Shown piece by piece: positions 34,378 to 42,798 of a DNA stretch of 64,000 nt; position 1 is the first letter of the stretch, and the number at the start of each line of letters is the position of its first letter. The notes below the pieces were generated by a model that searched no databases, was not told the DNA's origin, and was given only the letters and a program-made list of their open reading frames with translations. The DNA is taken from positions 15,342-79,341 of the forward strand of contig JAVBLM010000035.1 of assembly GCA_031553535.1 (NCBI GenBank), in the 5' to 3' direction. Source of the stretch: JAIROC01 sp031553535. GTDB taxonomy: Bacteria; Bacteroidota; Bacteroidia; Bacteroidales; WCHB1-69. The position numbers and the translations under genes are program-made.

Positions 34378-34815
34378 TTTATTATTTTTATCTTATCAAG
34401 AGTTAAGATAAAAATAATAAAGATTCACTATAATATACTCATCACATCTTGCAGGACTGGATACGCATTTCTTGCTTAAGCACACAATTATCTTTCCAGC
34501 CTAAGGGAAGACACCTTTCCAAGGTAAGGGAAGACATCTTTCCTAAATAAGGGAAAGCGCCTTTCTAGCCTAAGGGAAAGTCTCTTTTCGAACTCGGAGA
34601 AAAGGCAATAAAGTTACCAATAACAGGAATTGCCCCATTACGTTTCGATACTACATTCTTTTCTCTTCAGATCCCCTTAAAAAGATATGTTTATAAGTTA
34701 GCTGTTTATGCTTCTTTCTTTATGGATTTGAAATGGATTGAGGTTGTTTTGCCTCTTTCCATAGATGAAAATCGCTTGTTCGTTGATTTTATTTGGCATG
34801 AGACTATTTTGAGTT
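34378..34815. other. No gene; contains a 23-bp tandem repeat
   Basis: A four-unit 23-bp tandem repeat at 34503-34594 (separate entry). A short inverted pair TTATCTTATCAAGAGTTAAGATAA lies around 34387-34410 and may be a terminator for the DUF488 gene. The remainder is featureless. Confidence 0.55.
34503..34594. repeat. 23-bp tandem repeat, four units
   Basis: Units start at 34503, 34526, 34549 and 34572, each beginning TAAGGGAA followed by a small inverted partner (CTTTCC). The last unit is the most diverged. Confidence 0.85.
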
Positions 34816-34823
34816 TACTTTTG
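34816..34823 (+). promoter_or_regulatory. -7 promoter element of the 34840 operon
   Basis: TACTTTTG, with a short leader of about 12 bases to ATG 34840. Confidence 0.5.
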
Positions 34824-34839
34824 CTGAAACTTAAATCAA

Positions 34840-35355
34840 ATGGTCATGAAAAGAAAAAGTTTCTCAATTTATAGAATAAGTCTATTCATGTTTGTTTTAT
34901 TCTGCATGTGTGCAAAATATACGTTGGCACAAACTGAATTATTAATTACATATCTTGATCAAACTGATGAAAACTTTTCCATTAGTGAACAAGGTAAACT
35001 TTCTTTCAGTAAAACTGATCTGATAGTATATGATGGAGAACAATCCCCCATTACCATTCCTATTTCCTCTATCCGTAAGATCAATGTTTCGTCCAAAAGT
35101 GATAATGTTTCCATAACAGAAAATGTCATTACGGAGCAATCTAATATTGTTTTATATCCCAATCCTGCGGGAGATTATATCTGCATAAAAAGTTCCGGTT
35201 CGGAGAAAATCGCGGTAAGTATTTATTCCATTACAGGACAGATAATGTTGCAAGGAAAGTTCTATTCTGGGGAACAAATAAACATTAGTCGTTTTTCTCC
35301 CGGATTATACATTGTAAAGACCGACAAGAAAACCATAAAATTCAGTAAGCTATGA
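34840..35355 (+). CDS. Small T9SS-sorted protein
   Basis: 171 residues; ATGs at 34840 and 34846 are both possible. Signal peptide (cleavage near TLAQ). The short N-terminal module of about 70 residues has a DG..PITIPISSIRKINVSS motif. A type A T9SS sorting domain occupies the second half (IVLYPNPAGDYICIKS...YSITGQIMLQG...SPGLYIVKTDKKTIKFSKL). The same DG...IPISSI module is present at the start of the next protein. The two genes overlap by ATGA, so they are made together. It may be a sorted partner of the larger protein, which has no sorting domain of its own. Confidence 0.8.
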   Translation: MVMKRKSFSIYRISLFMFVLFCMCAKYTLAQTELLITYLDQTDENFSISEQGKLSFSKTDLIVYDGEQSPITIPISSIRKINVSSKSDNVSITENVITEQSNIVLYPNPAGDYICIKSSGSEKIAVSIYSITGQIMLQGKFYSGEQINISRFSPGLYIVKTDKKTIKFSKL

Positions 35356-37505
35356 AAAAATATATTGCTCTAATATGTATAAGTTTGTTTGCTGCAAATT
35401 TTTTATCTGCACAGCAAAGAATAGTCATTCATAACGGAAACCATGTTATGTATGAATCTCCCATATCAGATATTGATAGTATAAAATTCAAAAACTCTTC
35501 TTCTGTGTTCAATTTTTACGATGGAACAACGATGGGAATTCCTATTTCTTCCATTGATAGCATTACTTTCAGTAGTGACACAAGCATTGCAAGTGAATAT
35601 ATTGTTTATATCATTTATGGCAATGATAGTGTAACCGTAATAAATCCGTTGGAAAGTCAGGGTATTGATGTTGTGATAAGCCAGTTTAGGGTTACAATTA
35701 CCGCAACATCAGGAATTGAGAATGTGGAATATAATCTTTCAGGAAGTTCAGATGATGGTTCATTTGCTATTACCAGCGATGAGTCAATTGTCTTGACACT
35801 GGATAATCTTTCCTTAGTTTGTCAATCGGGAACAACATTAAGTATCAATGATGTTTCTACAATAATACAACTGAAAGGAACAAATGAAATTTCTGATACG
35901 GAAAACGGAAAGAGCGCGACTTTATTGAGTGAAGGAGATTTAATCTTTACCGGATCAGGAAGGTTAACGATATCAGGGTATAAAAAACATACCATATCAA
36001 GCGGTAAGACAATAACCATAGAAAGTGGAACTTTTCTTATTCCACAATCGGCATCGGACGGGTTTCATTCGGAAGCATTCGTTATGAACGGTGGATTTAT
36101 TAACATTATGTTTCCCGAGGGAGATGGTATTGATGCAGGTGCAGGAACGGCGACAATCAATAATGGTATTATACAGATTACTTCCAATGTAGCGGATATA
36201 AAGGGTATAAAATCAGATGATATGTTGACAATAAACGGTGGAACTATTACCATGTCCATTGCAGGGGCACAATCTAAAGGTTTCAGTACAAAAGATGATT
36301 TTGTAATGAATAGTGGGATTATTTCAATAACTACTTCCGGGGCAACTGTATTGGAAGCATCTGGAAGCGGTTACGACCCATCTTATTGTACCGCCATAAA
36401 GGCAAGTGGAGATGTTACAATAACTGCCGGGAGCCTTTCTATTGAAAGTCAAAGCTCTGCCGATGGAGGAAAAGGAATTTCTGCCGATGGCAATATTATA
36501 ATCTACAATGGAGATATAACTATTTCAACAGCTGGAAAAGGAGCTACTTACACCGATGAAAACGGAGCAAAAGATTCTTATACTTCTTGTTGTATAAAAA
36601 GTGATTTGGACATTTCCATTTTGGGAGGAACAATTAACTGTACAAGTACCGGAGGCGGAGGAAAAGGAATTTCTGCTGATCGTGCATTAACAATCGGAGT
36701 ACTCAATGCTGATAATACGGATTTAACATTGAATGCTACAACTACCGGAGAGCGTTTTTATGTTTCCGGAACCGGAGATGATGCAGACTATGCTAATCCC
36801 AAAGCGGTTAAATGTGAAGGAAATATGGTTGTCAACAGTGGTATTATTACCATTCGTTGTACACAAAGCGATGAAGGCGGTGAAGGTTTGGAAAGCAAGG
36901 ATACTTTAACGGTCAACGGAGGTATTATTGATATAGAAGCTTATGATGATTGTATCAATGCATCCAATCATATTTCCATTACCGGAGGAAATATTCATTG
37001 CACTTCAACAGGAAATGACGCTATTGATTGTAATGGGACATTGTCTATATCCGGTGGATTTATCATTGCCAATGGGACACGAAATCCCGAAGGAGGAATT
37101 GACTGTGACCAAAATACGTTTGCCATTTCGGGAGGAGTTGTTATCGGAACCGGAGGTTCTACCAGCAGTCCGACTGCAAATGCATCTACACAATATTCGA
37201 TAGTATACAGTAATGCAACACCGGGGAATGCCATCTGCATTAAAAATGCAAATAATGAGATCGTTTTATTATTCCAACTTCCAACCTATACAGGCAGTGC
37301 TGGAGGAGGGCCGGGTGGAAGAAACACGAATTCGATGACGGTTCTCTTTACTGATCCTGTTCTTACAACAGGGACATATACCTTACAATATGGGGGTACA
37401 ATATCCGGTGGAACAACAGTGAACGGTTACAATACAGGTGGAACTTATTCAGGAGAATCAAGTAAAGAATTTTCTATCAATTCAAAAGTAACTATTGTTA
37501 ATTAG
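35352..37505 (+). CDS. Cthe_2159-like carbohydrate-binding beta-helix protein (DUF4353)
   Basis: 717 residues. Signal peptide (cleavage after NFLSAQ), then a short DG..MGIPISSIDSITF module shared with the upstream protein. A long repetitive right-handed beta-helix with Gly/Asp/Ser turns follows (TINNGIIQITSNVADIKGIKSDDMLTINGG), the family of Clostridium thermocellum Cthe_2159. That protein binds cellulose, polygalacturonate and calcium. A Gly-rich segment lies near residue 655. No T9SS domain ends the protein, unlike the small partner upstream. It may bind plant or host glycans. Coupled by ATGA overlap to 34840. Confidence 0.8.
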   Translation: MKKYIALICISLFAANFLSAQQRIVIHNGNHVMYESPISDIDSIKFKNSSSVFNFYDGTTMGIPISSIDSITFSSDTSIASEYIVYIIYGNDSVTVINPLESQGIDVVISQFRVTITATSGIENVEYNLSGSSDDGSFAITSDESIVLTLDNLSLVCQSGTTLSINDVSTIIQLKGTNEISDTENGKSATLLSEGDLIFTGSGRLTISGYKKHTISSGKTITIESGTFLIPQSASDGFHSEAFVMNGGFINIMFPEGDGIDAGAGTATINNGIIQITSNVADIKGIKSDDMLTINGGTITMSIAGAQSKGFSTKDDFVMNSGIISITTSGATVLEASGSGYDPSYCTAIKASGDVTITAGSLSIESQSSADGGKGISADGNIIIYNGDITISTAGKGATYTDENGAKDSYTSCCIKSDLDISILGGTINCTSTGGGGKGISADRALTIGVLNADNTDLTLNATTTGERFYVSGTGDDADYANPKAVKCEGNMVVNSGIITIRCTQSDEGGEGLESKDTLTVNGGIIDIEAYDDCINASNHISITGGNIHCTSTGNDAIDCNGTLSISGGFIIANGTRNPEGGIDCDQNTFAISGGVVIGTGGSTSSPTANASTQYSIVYSNATPGNAICIKNANNEIVLLFQLPTYTGSAGGGPGGRNTNSMTVLFTDPVLTTGTYTLQYGGTISGGTTVNGYNTGGTYSGESSKEFSINSKVTIVN

Positions 37506-37555
37506 CCCCAAGGCTGATCTAATGTTTTTTTCATATTTGCAAAATTGTTGATATT

Positions 37556-37598
37556 ATGGAGTGCACCGAAATTCAAATAAGAATTTTCAGCACTCCAT
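37556..37598. terminator. Hairpin between operon and deiminase gene
   Basis: 9-bp perfect stem ATGGAGTGC / GCACTCCAT enclosing a second weaker stem (GAAATTC / GAATTTTC). No long T-run, so terminator function is uncertain; it could be an attenuator. Confidence 0.5.
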
Positions 37599-37669
37599 GT
37601 ATCCTTTTACCTGAGAGTATTTTGAAGAATAAAATAAAAAAATAGATATAATAATTAAAAAGATCGAAA

Positions 37670-39796
37670 ATGAAACGGAAAGTCTTATTCGCTATTGTGA
37701 TAGCAACTTTAATGGCATGTGGTGATATATATGCCCAAGGAGTGGGGGAGTTCTTGAAATCGAAATCTACACCATCCGTTGGAGAGTATTACAAAAAATA
37801 TCATTCACGGATACCACTTGTGGATGATCATAAAGCAATATTGGGAGAAAATTCAGCAGCAAAAGAAGTTAAATCAAAGAAATCAGTAGAAATGCCTGAG
37901 AAATTCTGGTTTCCCGGGGAATTTGAAGAAGTTCAGGCGATTCTTATCACTTGGCCCTATGTGCATGTTGATAAAAGTTATACCTATTATGTTACACCGG
38001 TAGATGATAGTTTGGGATTTAGGGAAACTAACTTTGGTTCTTATCAAGTTACATCATATGTATCATTGATTGATACGACTGATGGTTCCCGGTTTCCGGT
38101 TATTTTTGCGCAATTGGCAAATGCTATTCAGAAAGGGAACGCCCAGGTTTGGATTAATATATGCAACTCAGGGGATTCTCTTATTATTAAACGCTATATG
38201 AATAATCAGGGAATGCCATTGACAAATTATCGTTTTTTCGTTAACAAAGGGAATTCTTTTTGGTACAGGGATTGCGGGCCTGTCGGCTTTTATGAAGGAG
38301 ATAACGATGATCTTTCTTTTTTAGATTTCGAATATTATGGAGGCCGTCCGGTTGATGATATGATACCTGTACGTATTGCCAATGAATTAGGGATTAACGC
38401 TTATACTACAACTTTAGAGTTTGAGGGAGGAAATATTTTATTGGATGGCGCAGGAACACTGTTCACCAGTGACCAGATATATGCGGCAAATGAGGATAGA
38501 TATGGGCGTTACTACATTTCGAATAATCAGGTTAAGATAACTCAAAAAACATCTTTAACGGAAAGTCAAATCCATGATACTTTAATCCATTTGTTGGGTT
38601 TGAATAGATTAAAGGTTCTTCCTGCCTTAGTTGCGGACGGAGGAACCGGACATATTGATTTGTATGCATCTATGTGGGATGAGAATAATTTTGTTTTTAC
38701 GGAATATCCGTTCGAGATGATGAATCATGCCGATTATACTATTTCTTCGGATAATATAGATACTATTTTAAGCTTACATAACTTTCATAATAAATATTAC
38801 AGGGGAAAGAATATTCCACTTCCGTTAAAAGATGATGAGACGTGGTATACGAGTGCCGATGATTTCGAATTATATACCCGGACTTACAGCAATAGTACAT
38901 TTGTTAATAATGTAATAATCCAACCTATCTTTTCGGACGATACTTGGGGTGCAAGGCAATGGGATTTGCAAGCACTTGAAATAATGAAAAGACAATTTCC
39001 CGGATATGAAATTATTCCTATTGATATTCGTGGCTTTGAAGGTGAGGATAATGCAAATACCGGTTTTGATGGAACTGGAGGCGCAATTCATTGTATTACA
39101 AAGCAAATACCTGCGGAAAATCCGATCCGGATTTTACATGGTTCCATTCAGGGCGTAGCGAATGAGTATGAAAACGTTTTTCCTTTGACAGCCACAATAA
39201 CAAATAAGAGTGGGATTGCATCTGCCACTTGTTTTTGGAGGGTAAAAGGAAGTGAGAGTTGGGAGGCTATTGCGATGACAGTTGACACTGGAAACGTTTA
39301 TCTTGCTACAATTCAACGTGACAGTAATGTGAGCGTGGATACAATAGAATATTACATATCAGCTACTTCTAATAATGGAAAAACAATTACGAAACCTTTT
39401 ACCGCGCCAAAAGGATATTATACTTTTTATTATGGTGAAGATGTGGAAGAAGAGGTTGAAGCGGATATATATGAAGAGATGCCTGAAGTTAAGGAACCAA
39501 CGGGTATAGAAAGTTTTAGTTCTATCGGGGAAGATGATTTCGGCTTAAGTTCATTTTATCCCAATCCGGCAAATGAACAAACCAGTATTGCTATATTGAA
39601 CATGAATCACGAAAAATTAAATATCCGGGTGATTAACATGTTGGGACAAACTGTGTATATGAATTCGATAACTCCAGATGAAGATCAGACAATACTGCAA
39701 ATACGGACATCTTCGTTTTCTCCGGGTTTGTATTCTGTTGTGTTTTCTGATGCTTCCGGGACATCAATTGTGAAAAAGTTGATGATTCAGCGGTAG
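37670..39796 (+). CDS. Secreted T9SS agmatine/peptidylarginine-deiminase-family enzyme
   Basis: 708 residues. Signal peptide (cleavage near DIYAQ) and a propeptide-like region up to about residue 75. The guanidine-modifying catalytic domain spans about 76-485. Catalytic residues line up with the family: Asp201 (FWYRDCGP), His328 and Asp330 (GTGHIDLYAS), Cys475 (GGAIHCITKQIP), plus FEGGNILLDG. Next is an Ig-like beta domain (about 490-595), an acidic linker, and a type A T9SS sorting domain (SSFYPNPANEQTSI...MLGQTVYM...FSPGLYSVVFSD...KLMIQR). The order matches Porphyromonas gingivalis PPAD, which citrullinates C-terminal arginines. The substrate here is not proven: free agmatine is possible. 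LytS/LytTR genes follow. Confidence 0.85.
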   Translation: MKRKVLFAIVIATLMACGDIYAQGVGEFLKSKSTPSVGEYYKKYHSRIPLVDDHKAILGENSAAKEVKSKKSVEMPEKFWFPGEFEEVQAILITWPYVHVDKSYTYYVTPVDDSLGFRETNFGSYQVTSYVSLIDTTDGSRFPVIFAQLANAIQKGNAQVWINICNSGDSLIIKRYMNNQGMPLTNYRFFVNKGNSFWYRDCGPVGFYEGDNDDLSFLDFEYYGGRPVDDMIPVRIANELGINAYTTTLEFEGGNILLDGAGTLFTSDQIYAANEDRYGRYYISNNQVKITQKTSLTESQIHDTLIHLLGLNRLKVLPALVADGGTGHIDLYASMWDENNFVFTEYPFEMMNHADYTISSDNIDTILSLHNFHNKYYRGKNIPLPLKDDETWYTSADDFELYTRTYSNSTFVNNVIIQPIFSDDTWGARQWDLQALEIMKRQFPGYEIIPIDIRGFEGEDNANTGFDGTGGAIHCITKQIPAENPIRILHGSIQGVANEYENVFPLTATITNKSGIASATCFWRVKGSESWEAIAMTVDTGNVYLATIQRDSNVSVDTIEYYISATSNNGKTITKPFTAPKGYYTFYYGEDVEEEVEADIYEEMPEVKEPTGIESFSSIGEDDFGLSSFYPNPANEQTSIAILNMNHEKLNIRVINMLGQTVYMNSITPDEDQTILQIRTSSFSPGLYSVVFSDASGTSIVKKLMIQR

Positions 39797-39829
39797 ATTA
39801 ACAATTAATAAATGAATGAAACGTTTTAA

Positions 39830-39952
39830 CAGAAGTTACAAAAAGTTGCAACATGCTTAGTGGTTAGTGATTAATTACCACAAACCTTGCAAATTTTCAC
39901 AGAATCTTGAATTCTCCATTTTCGATTATTTCTGTAACTTGCGTAACTTCTA
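39830..39952. repeat. MITE-like element, family B (123 bp)
   Basis: Left CAGAAGTTACAAAAAGTTGC and right CTGTAACTTGCGTAACTTCTA are inverted, imperfect copies of the family-B end. No ORF. Lies between the deiminase and the sensor kinase genes. Confidence 0.65.
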
Positions 39953-39976
39953 ATTTAAATATAATAATAACATAAA

Positions 39977-41119
39977 ATGGTGATTGTTTCGAAGAACAGA
40001 AAGATTAAGTATTTTGAGATAGGATTATATATATTTGTTGCTTTGATAGTTTTTATTGTTCCTGTATTTATACATTTCCAGAGTGATAAAAAATGGGATA
40101 TGGTATTTATGGAATGGCTCCGCCTCACTCCGTTTGCTGTTATCTTTTTAGTAAATAATTTTCTTTTAGCGCCCAAACTATTATTTAAATCAAAATATTG
40201 GGCTTACATTATATCTTGTCTTGGATTATTACTTTTGGTAATTGTCCTTAATAATGTTTTGCTGAAGCCACAGTTATTGCATCCTAAAATGCATCCGGAC
40301 AAAGAAGCATTCCTTCAAAAAGAAAATTTCAAAAGAGACAATGCCCCTTTCCCACCTTACCATGAGATTGGCGAGAATCCGATTCCTAATGGTCGTCCGC
40401 TTCCTCCGAGGAAATTGTTTTTTAGTTTTGGTATTTTCAGTATCGGCCTTTTAGTGATCGGATTTAATTCGGGAGTGAAGGTATTTGTCCGTTGGACGAT
40501 AGAAACCGAAGAACGAAATGAGAAGGAACGTCATTATTTAAGTACCGAATTAGCATTTTTAAAGCAACAGATCAGTCCTCACTTCTTTATGAATACGCTT
40601 AATAATATTCATGCATTGATTGATATAGATTCGGAGAGGGCGAAAGATTGTGTTGTTAAACTTTCCCGTTTAATGCGTTATTTACTTTATGAAGCAGATG
40701 AGGAAAAAGTTCCCCTTGCCAGGGAGATTGAGTTTTTGGAAAGTTATATCGAGCTTATGAGATTGCGTTATGACGAAACGAAGCTTTCGGTTGATATCAA
40801 TTATTCCGAAAGTACAAAACCTGTTTATATCCCTTCATTACTATTTTTACCATTAATAGAGAATGCATTTAAACATGGTATTGATACAAAATCAAAATCA
40901 TTTGTTGATGTCCGGTTTAGCGTAAATGATCATGCATTGGTATTTGCTATCAAAAACAGTAATTTCCCGAAAACTTCCGGTGAATTTAATGAAGCCTCTG
41001 GTATTGGTTTGGAAAATATCCGTAAACGTTTGAATTTAATATATGGAGATAACTATACAATGCATATTCATTCCGATGATATGGTTTACGAAATAGTACT
41101 TGAAATTCCGATACTATGA
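39977..41119 (+). CDS. LytS-type sensor histidine kinase
   Basis: 380 residues. Four transmembrane helices: about 13-34, 47-65, 73-95 and 148-170, the last two separated by a loop of about 50 residues. A his-kinase domain follows: HYLSTELAFLKQQISPHFFMNTLNNIHALI with the phospho-His at 202. The ATP lid motifs are LFLPLIENAFKHGI and GIGLENIRKRLNLIYGDNY. It belongs to the LytS/YehU class common in Bacteroidota, usually paired with LytTR regulators. It overlaps the next gene by four bases (ATGA), so it forms an operon. The signal is unknown; the deiminase gene upstream is separated by a MITE. Confidence 0.93.
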   Translation: MVIVSKNRKIKYFEIGLYIFVALIVFIVPVFIHFQSDKKWDMVFMEWLRLTPFAVIFLVNNFLLAPKLLFKSKYWAYIISCLGLLLLVIVLNNVLLKPQLLHPKMHPDKEAFLQKENFKRDNAPFPPYHEIGENPIPNGRPLPPRKLFFSFGIFSIGLLVIGFNSGVKVFVRWTIETEERNEKERHYLSTELAFLKQQISPHFFMNTLNNIHALIDIDSERAKDCVVKLSRLMRYLLYEADEEKVPLAREIEFLESYIELMRLRYDETKLSVDINYSESTKPVYIPSLLFLPLIENAFKHGIDTKSKSFVDVRFSVNDHALVFAIKNSNFPKTSGEFNEASGIGLENIRKRLNLIYGDNYTMHIHSDDMVYEIVLEIPIL

Positions 41120-41832
41120 TGTTGAAGTGCATAGCAATAGATGACGAGCCTTTGGCACTGAAACAGATACAGTCGTATATTGAAAAGACAGCATTTCTAA
41201 TGTTGTCGGGGACTTTCTTAAATCCTATTGAAGCTATGCAAAATATAAATGACTCTCATCCCGATTTATTATTTGTAGATATCAATATGCCGGATTTAAA
41301 TGGAGTTGACCTTGTCAAATCATTAGAAAATCCTCCGATGGTTATTTTTACTACAGCATACAATGAGTATGCTATAGATGGATTTAAACTGGATGCTGTT
41401 GATTATCTTTTAAAACCGATATCTTACGGGGATTTTTTTAAAGCGGCCAACAAAGCAAAGGAATTATATAATCTGAGACAGCCATCCGATGAAACAATTT
41501 CAATAAATGAAGATTATCTGTTTGTGAAATCCGAATACAGGCTTGTCAGGATAAAATTTTCCGATATAAAGTATATAGAAGGAATGCGTGAATATGTCCG
41601 GATTCATTTGTCTGATGGAACTTCGATTATGACTTTATTAAGTATGAAGTCGATCGAGGAGCGTTTACCTAAAGATTGTTTTATGCGTGTACACCGGTCA
41701 TTTATTGTTAATCTGAACAAGATTACCGTGATAGAACGCCAACGGATTATTTTTGACAAGAAGGTATATATTCCCATCGGGGATCAATACAAAGAGGCGT
41801 TTGAAAACTATATAAAAAAGTATTTTATATAA
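41116..41832 (+). CDS. LytTR-family response regulator
   Basis: 238 residues, two tandem ATG starts. Receiver domain with acidic pair (AIDDEPLAL), phospho-acceptor Asp55 (LLFVDINMPDLNG) and conserved Lys in LLKPISY. A LytTR DNA-binding domain follows (about 140-238): DDYLFVKSEYRLVRIKFSDIKYIEGMREY-type core, SIEERLPKDCFMRVHRSFIVNLNKI, and IPIGDQYKEAF. Usual targets of this class carry two imperfect direct repeats about 21 bp apart. Partner of the LytS kinase gene it overlaps by four bases. Confidence 0.95.
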   Translation: MMLKCIAIDDEPLALKQIQSYIEKTAFLMLSGTFLNPIEAMQNINDSHPDLLFVDINMPDLNGVDLVKSLENPPMVIFTTAYNEYAIDGFKLDAVDYLLKPISYGDFFKAANKAKELYNLRQPSDETISINEDYLFVKSEYRLVRIKFSDIKYIEGMREYVRIHLSDGTSIMTLLSMKSIEERLPKDCFMRVHRSFIVNLNKITVIERQRIIFDKKVYIPIGDQYKEAFENYIKKYFI

Positions 41833-42119
41833 TGAATGGGCTCGCATGCTCGGTTATCTCACTTCGTTCGATGCTCTCACATGCTTCGTCTTCGGGTTTC
41901 GTTGTTCCTCCTCACGGTGACGGAAGTGCGTCATTGCGGACTTGATCCGCAATCCCCTCAAAAGAAAAGGGATGCTGAAACAAGTTCAGCATGACGGTAA
42001 CAGGTTTGTTCAGAATGAGGAATGAAACCCGAAGGGTTTGGCATAGCCAACCAACCGAGCATAAGAACTCAACGGAGTTAATCTCCTATTTCTACTTTTG
42101 ACAAGTTCATTACTAAAAC
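41833..42119. repeat. Composite dispersed-repeat cluster (family A remnant)
   Basis: Contains blocks found repeatedly in this window: CATTGCGGACTTGATCCGC, GATGCTGAAACAAGTTCAGC (a self-complementary stem), AACCCGAAGGGTTTGG, and a family-A right end ACTTTTGACAAGTTCATT. No coding potential. Confidence 0.75.
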
Positions 42120-42128
42120 TTGTATGTT

Positions 42129-42437
42129 TTATTTTTCATCATTTAATTTATCATATACCTTTTTAGAGAAATCGCGAACCGTTCGTTTTGCCTGGGTAGA
42201 TATATCCTCCACTTTATCGGATACTTTGTCGGATAAATCATCCATTTTATGAGAGATGTTTTCAGCTATTGATTTCGAGCGTTTTAAAAACTCATTGTAT
42301 TTTCCCTTGAAAAATACATTCCAATCGATAGAGATCCCTTCTTCATCCATATAATCTTTAATTACGGCAATGGCATTGATGGCCTGGTCTTCCGTAAGCC
42401 CGGCTTCTTTTTGTAATTTTTCAATTAAATTTTCCAT
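42129..42437 (-). CDS. Small acidic/basic helical protein of unknown function
   Basis: 102 residues without signal peptide or TM segment. The N-terminal half (LIEKLQKEAGLTEDQAINAIAVIKDYMDEE) resembles the DUF2267/UBA-like start of small stress proteins. The second half is a long amphipathic helix with SK/DK-rich heptads (AENISHKMDDLSDKVSDKVEDI), like YtxH or apolipoprotein-type proteins. Probably cytosolic and membrane- or nucleoid-associated. No family is assigned with confidence. It is a single gene with a -7 element about 44 bases upstream. Confidence 0.7.
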   Translation of the reverse strand: MENLIEKLQKEAGLTEDQAINAIAVIKDYMDEEGISIDWNVFFKGKYNEFLKRSKSIAENISHKMDDLSDKVSDKVEDISTQAKRTVRDFSKKVYDKLNDEK

Positions 42438-42481
42438 GTTATTATCTATTTTAAGTTTACTATAGTAGAAACATTTATTTC

Positions 42482-42489
42482 CAAAAATA
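42482..42489 (-). promoter_or_regulatory. -7 promoter element of the 42437 gene
   Basis: Minus strand TATTTTTG. Confidence 0.5.
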
Positions 42490-42650
42490 GTTTGACTCCG
42501 GATAAAATTATCCTGTAATGGGATTAGAGGGGTGGATGTTACTTCTCTTTACCCCTGGTACCTATTCCCGGATTATCTCACTGCGATTGAAGCATTAACG
42601 AGACAATTCCTGTCCTGATTGGAAGCAGGTAATTGAACCGTCGTAAACAT

Positions 42651-42676
42651 AAAAGGACGACCGGGGCCGTCCTTTT
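42651..42676. terminator. Intrinsic terminator-like hairpin
   Basis: Stem AAAAGGACG / CGTCCTTTT with an 8-base GC-rich loop and A/T flanks on both strands. The gene it serves is unclear; the large minus-strand gene ends at 42799, with the family-A hairpin between. Confidence 0.75.
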
Positions 42677-42711
42677 GCTTTATGTATGAATTTGTTAATA
42701 TAAGAGATTGC

Positions 42712-42768
42712 TTCGTTCCTCGCAATGACGCTCTAAACAAACGAAATAGCGTCATTGCGAGGAACGAA
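42712..42768. repeat. Family A hairpin, perfect 21-bp stem
   Basis: TTCGTTCCTCGCAATGACGCT pairs with its perfect inverted copy at 42748-42768. A decayed end (TATCAACTTTTAATAACTTC) follows to 42788, ten bases from the stop of the large T9SS gene. Confidence 0.8.
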
Positions 42769-42798
42769 TATCAACTTTTAATAACTTCTATAAGAAGA

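Larger units (their letters stand above)
42490..42798. other. No gene; hairpins downstream of the large T9SS gene
   Basis: Contains the terminator at 42651-42676 and a family-A hairpin at 42712-42768. The remaining 160 bases show no feature; the GGTTCAA-like minus-strand motif near 42640 is not part of a tRNA. Confidence 0.55.

Noticed and set aside
41833..42119. Insertion sequence remnant with transposase
   Set aside because: No transposase-like frame; the region is explained by dispersed short repeats.
42573..42680. Possible tRNA because of a GGTTCAA-like stretch on the minus strand
   Set aside because: No cloverleaf could be drawn and the acceptor and anticodon stems are missing.
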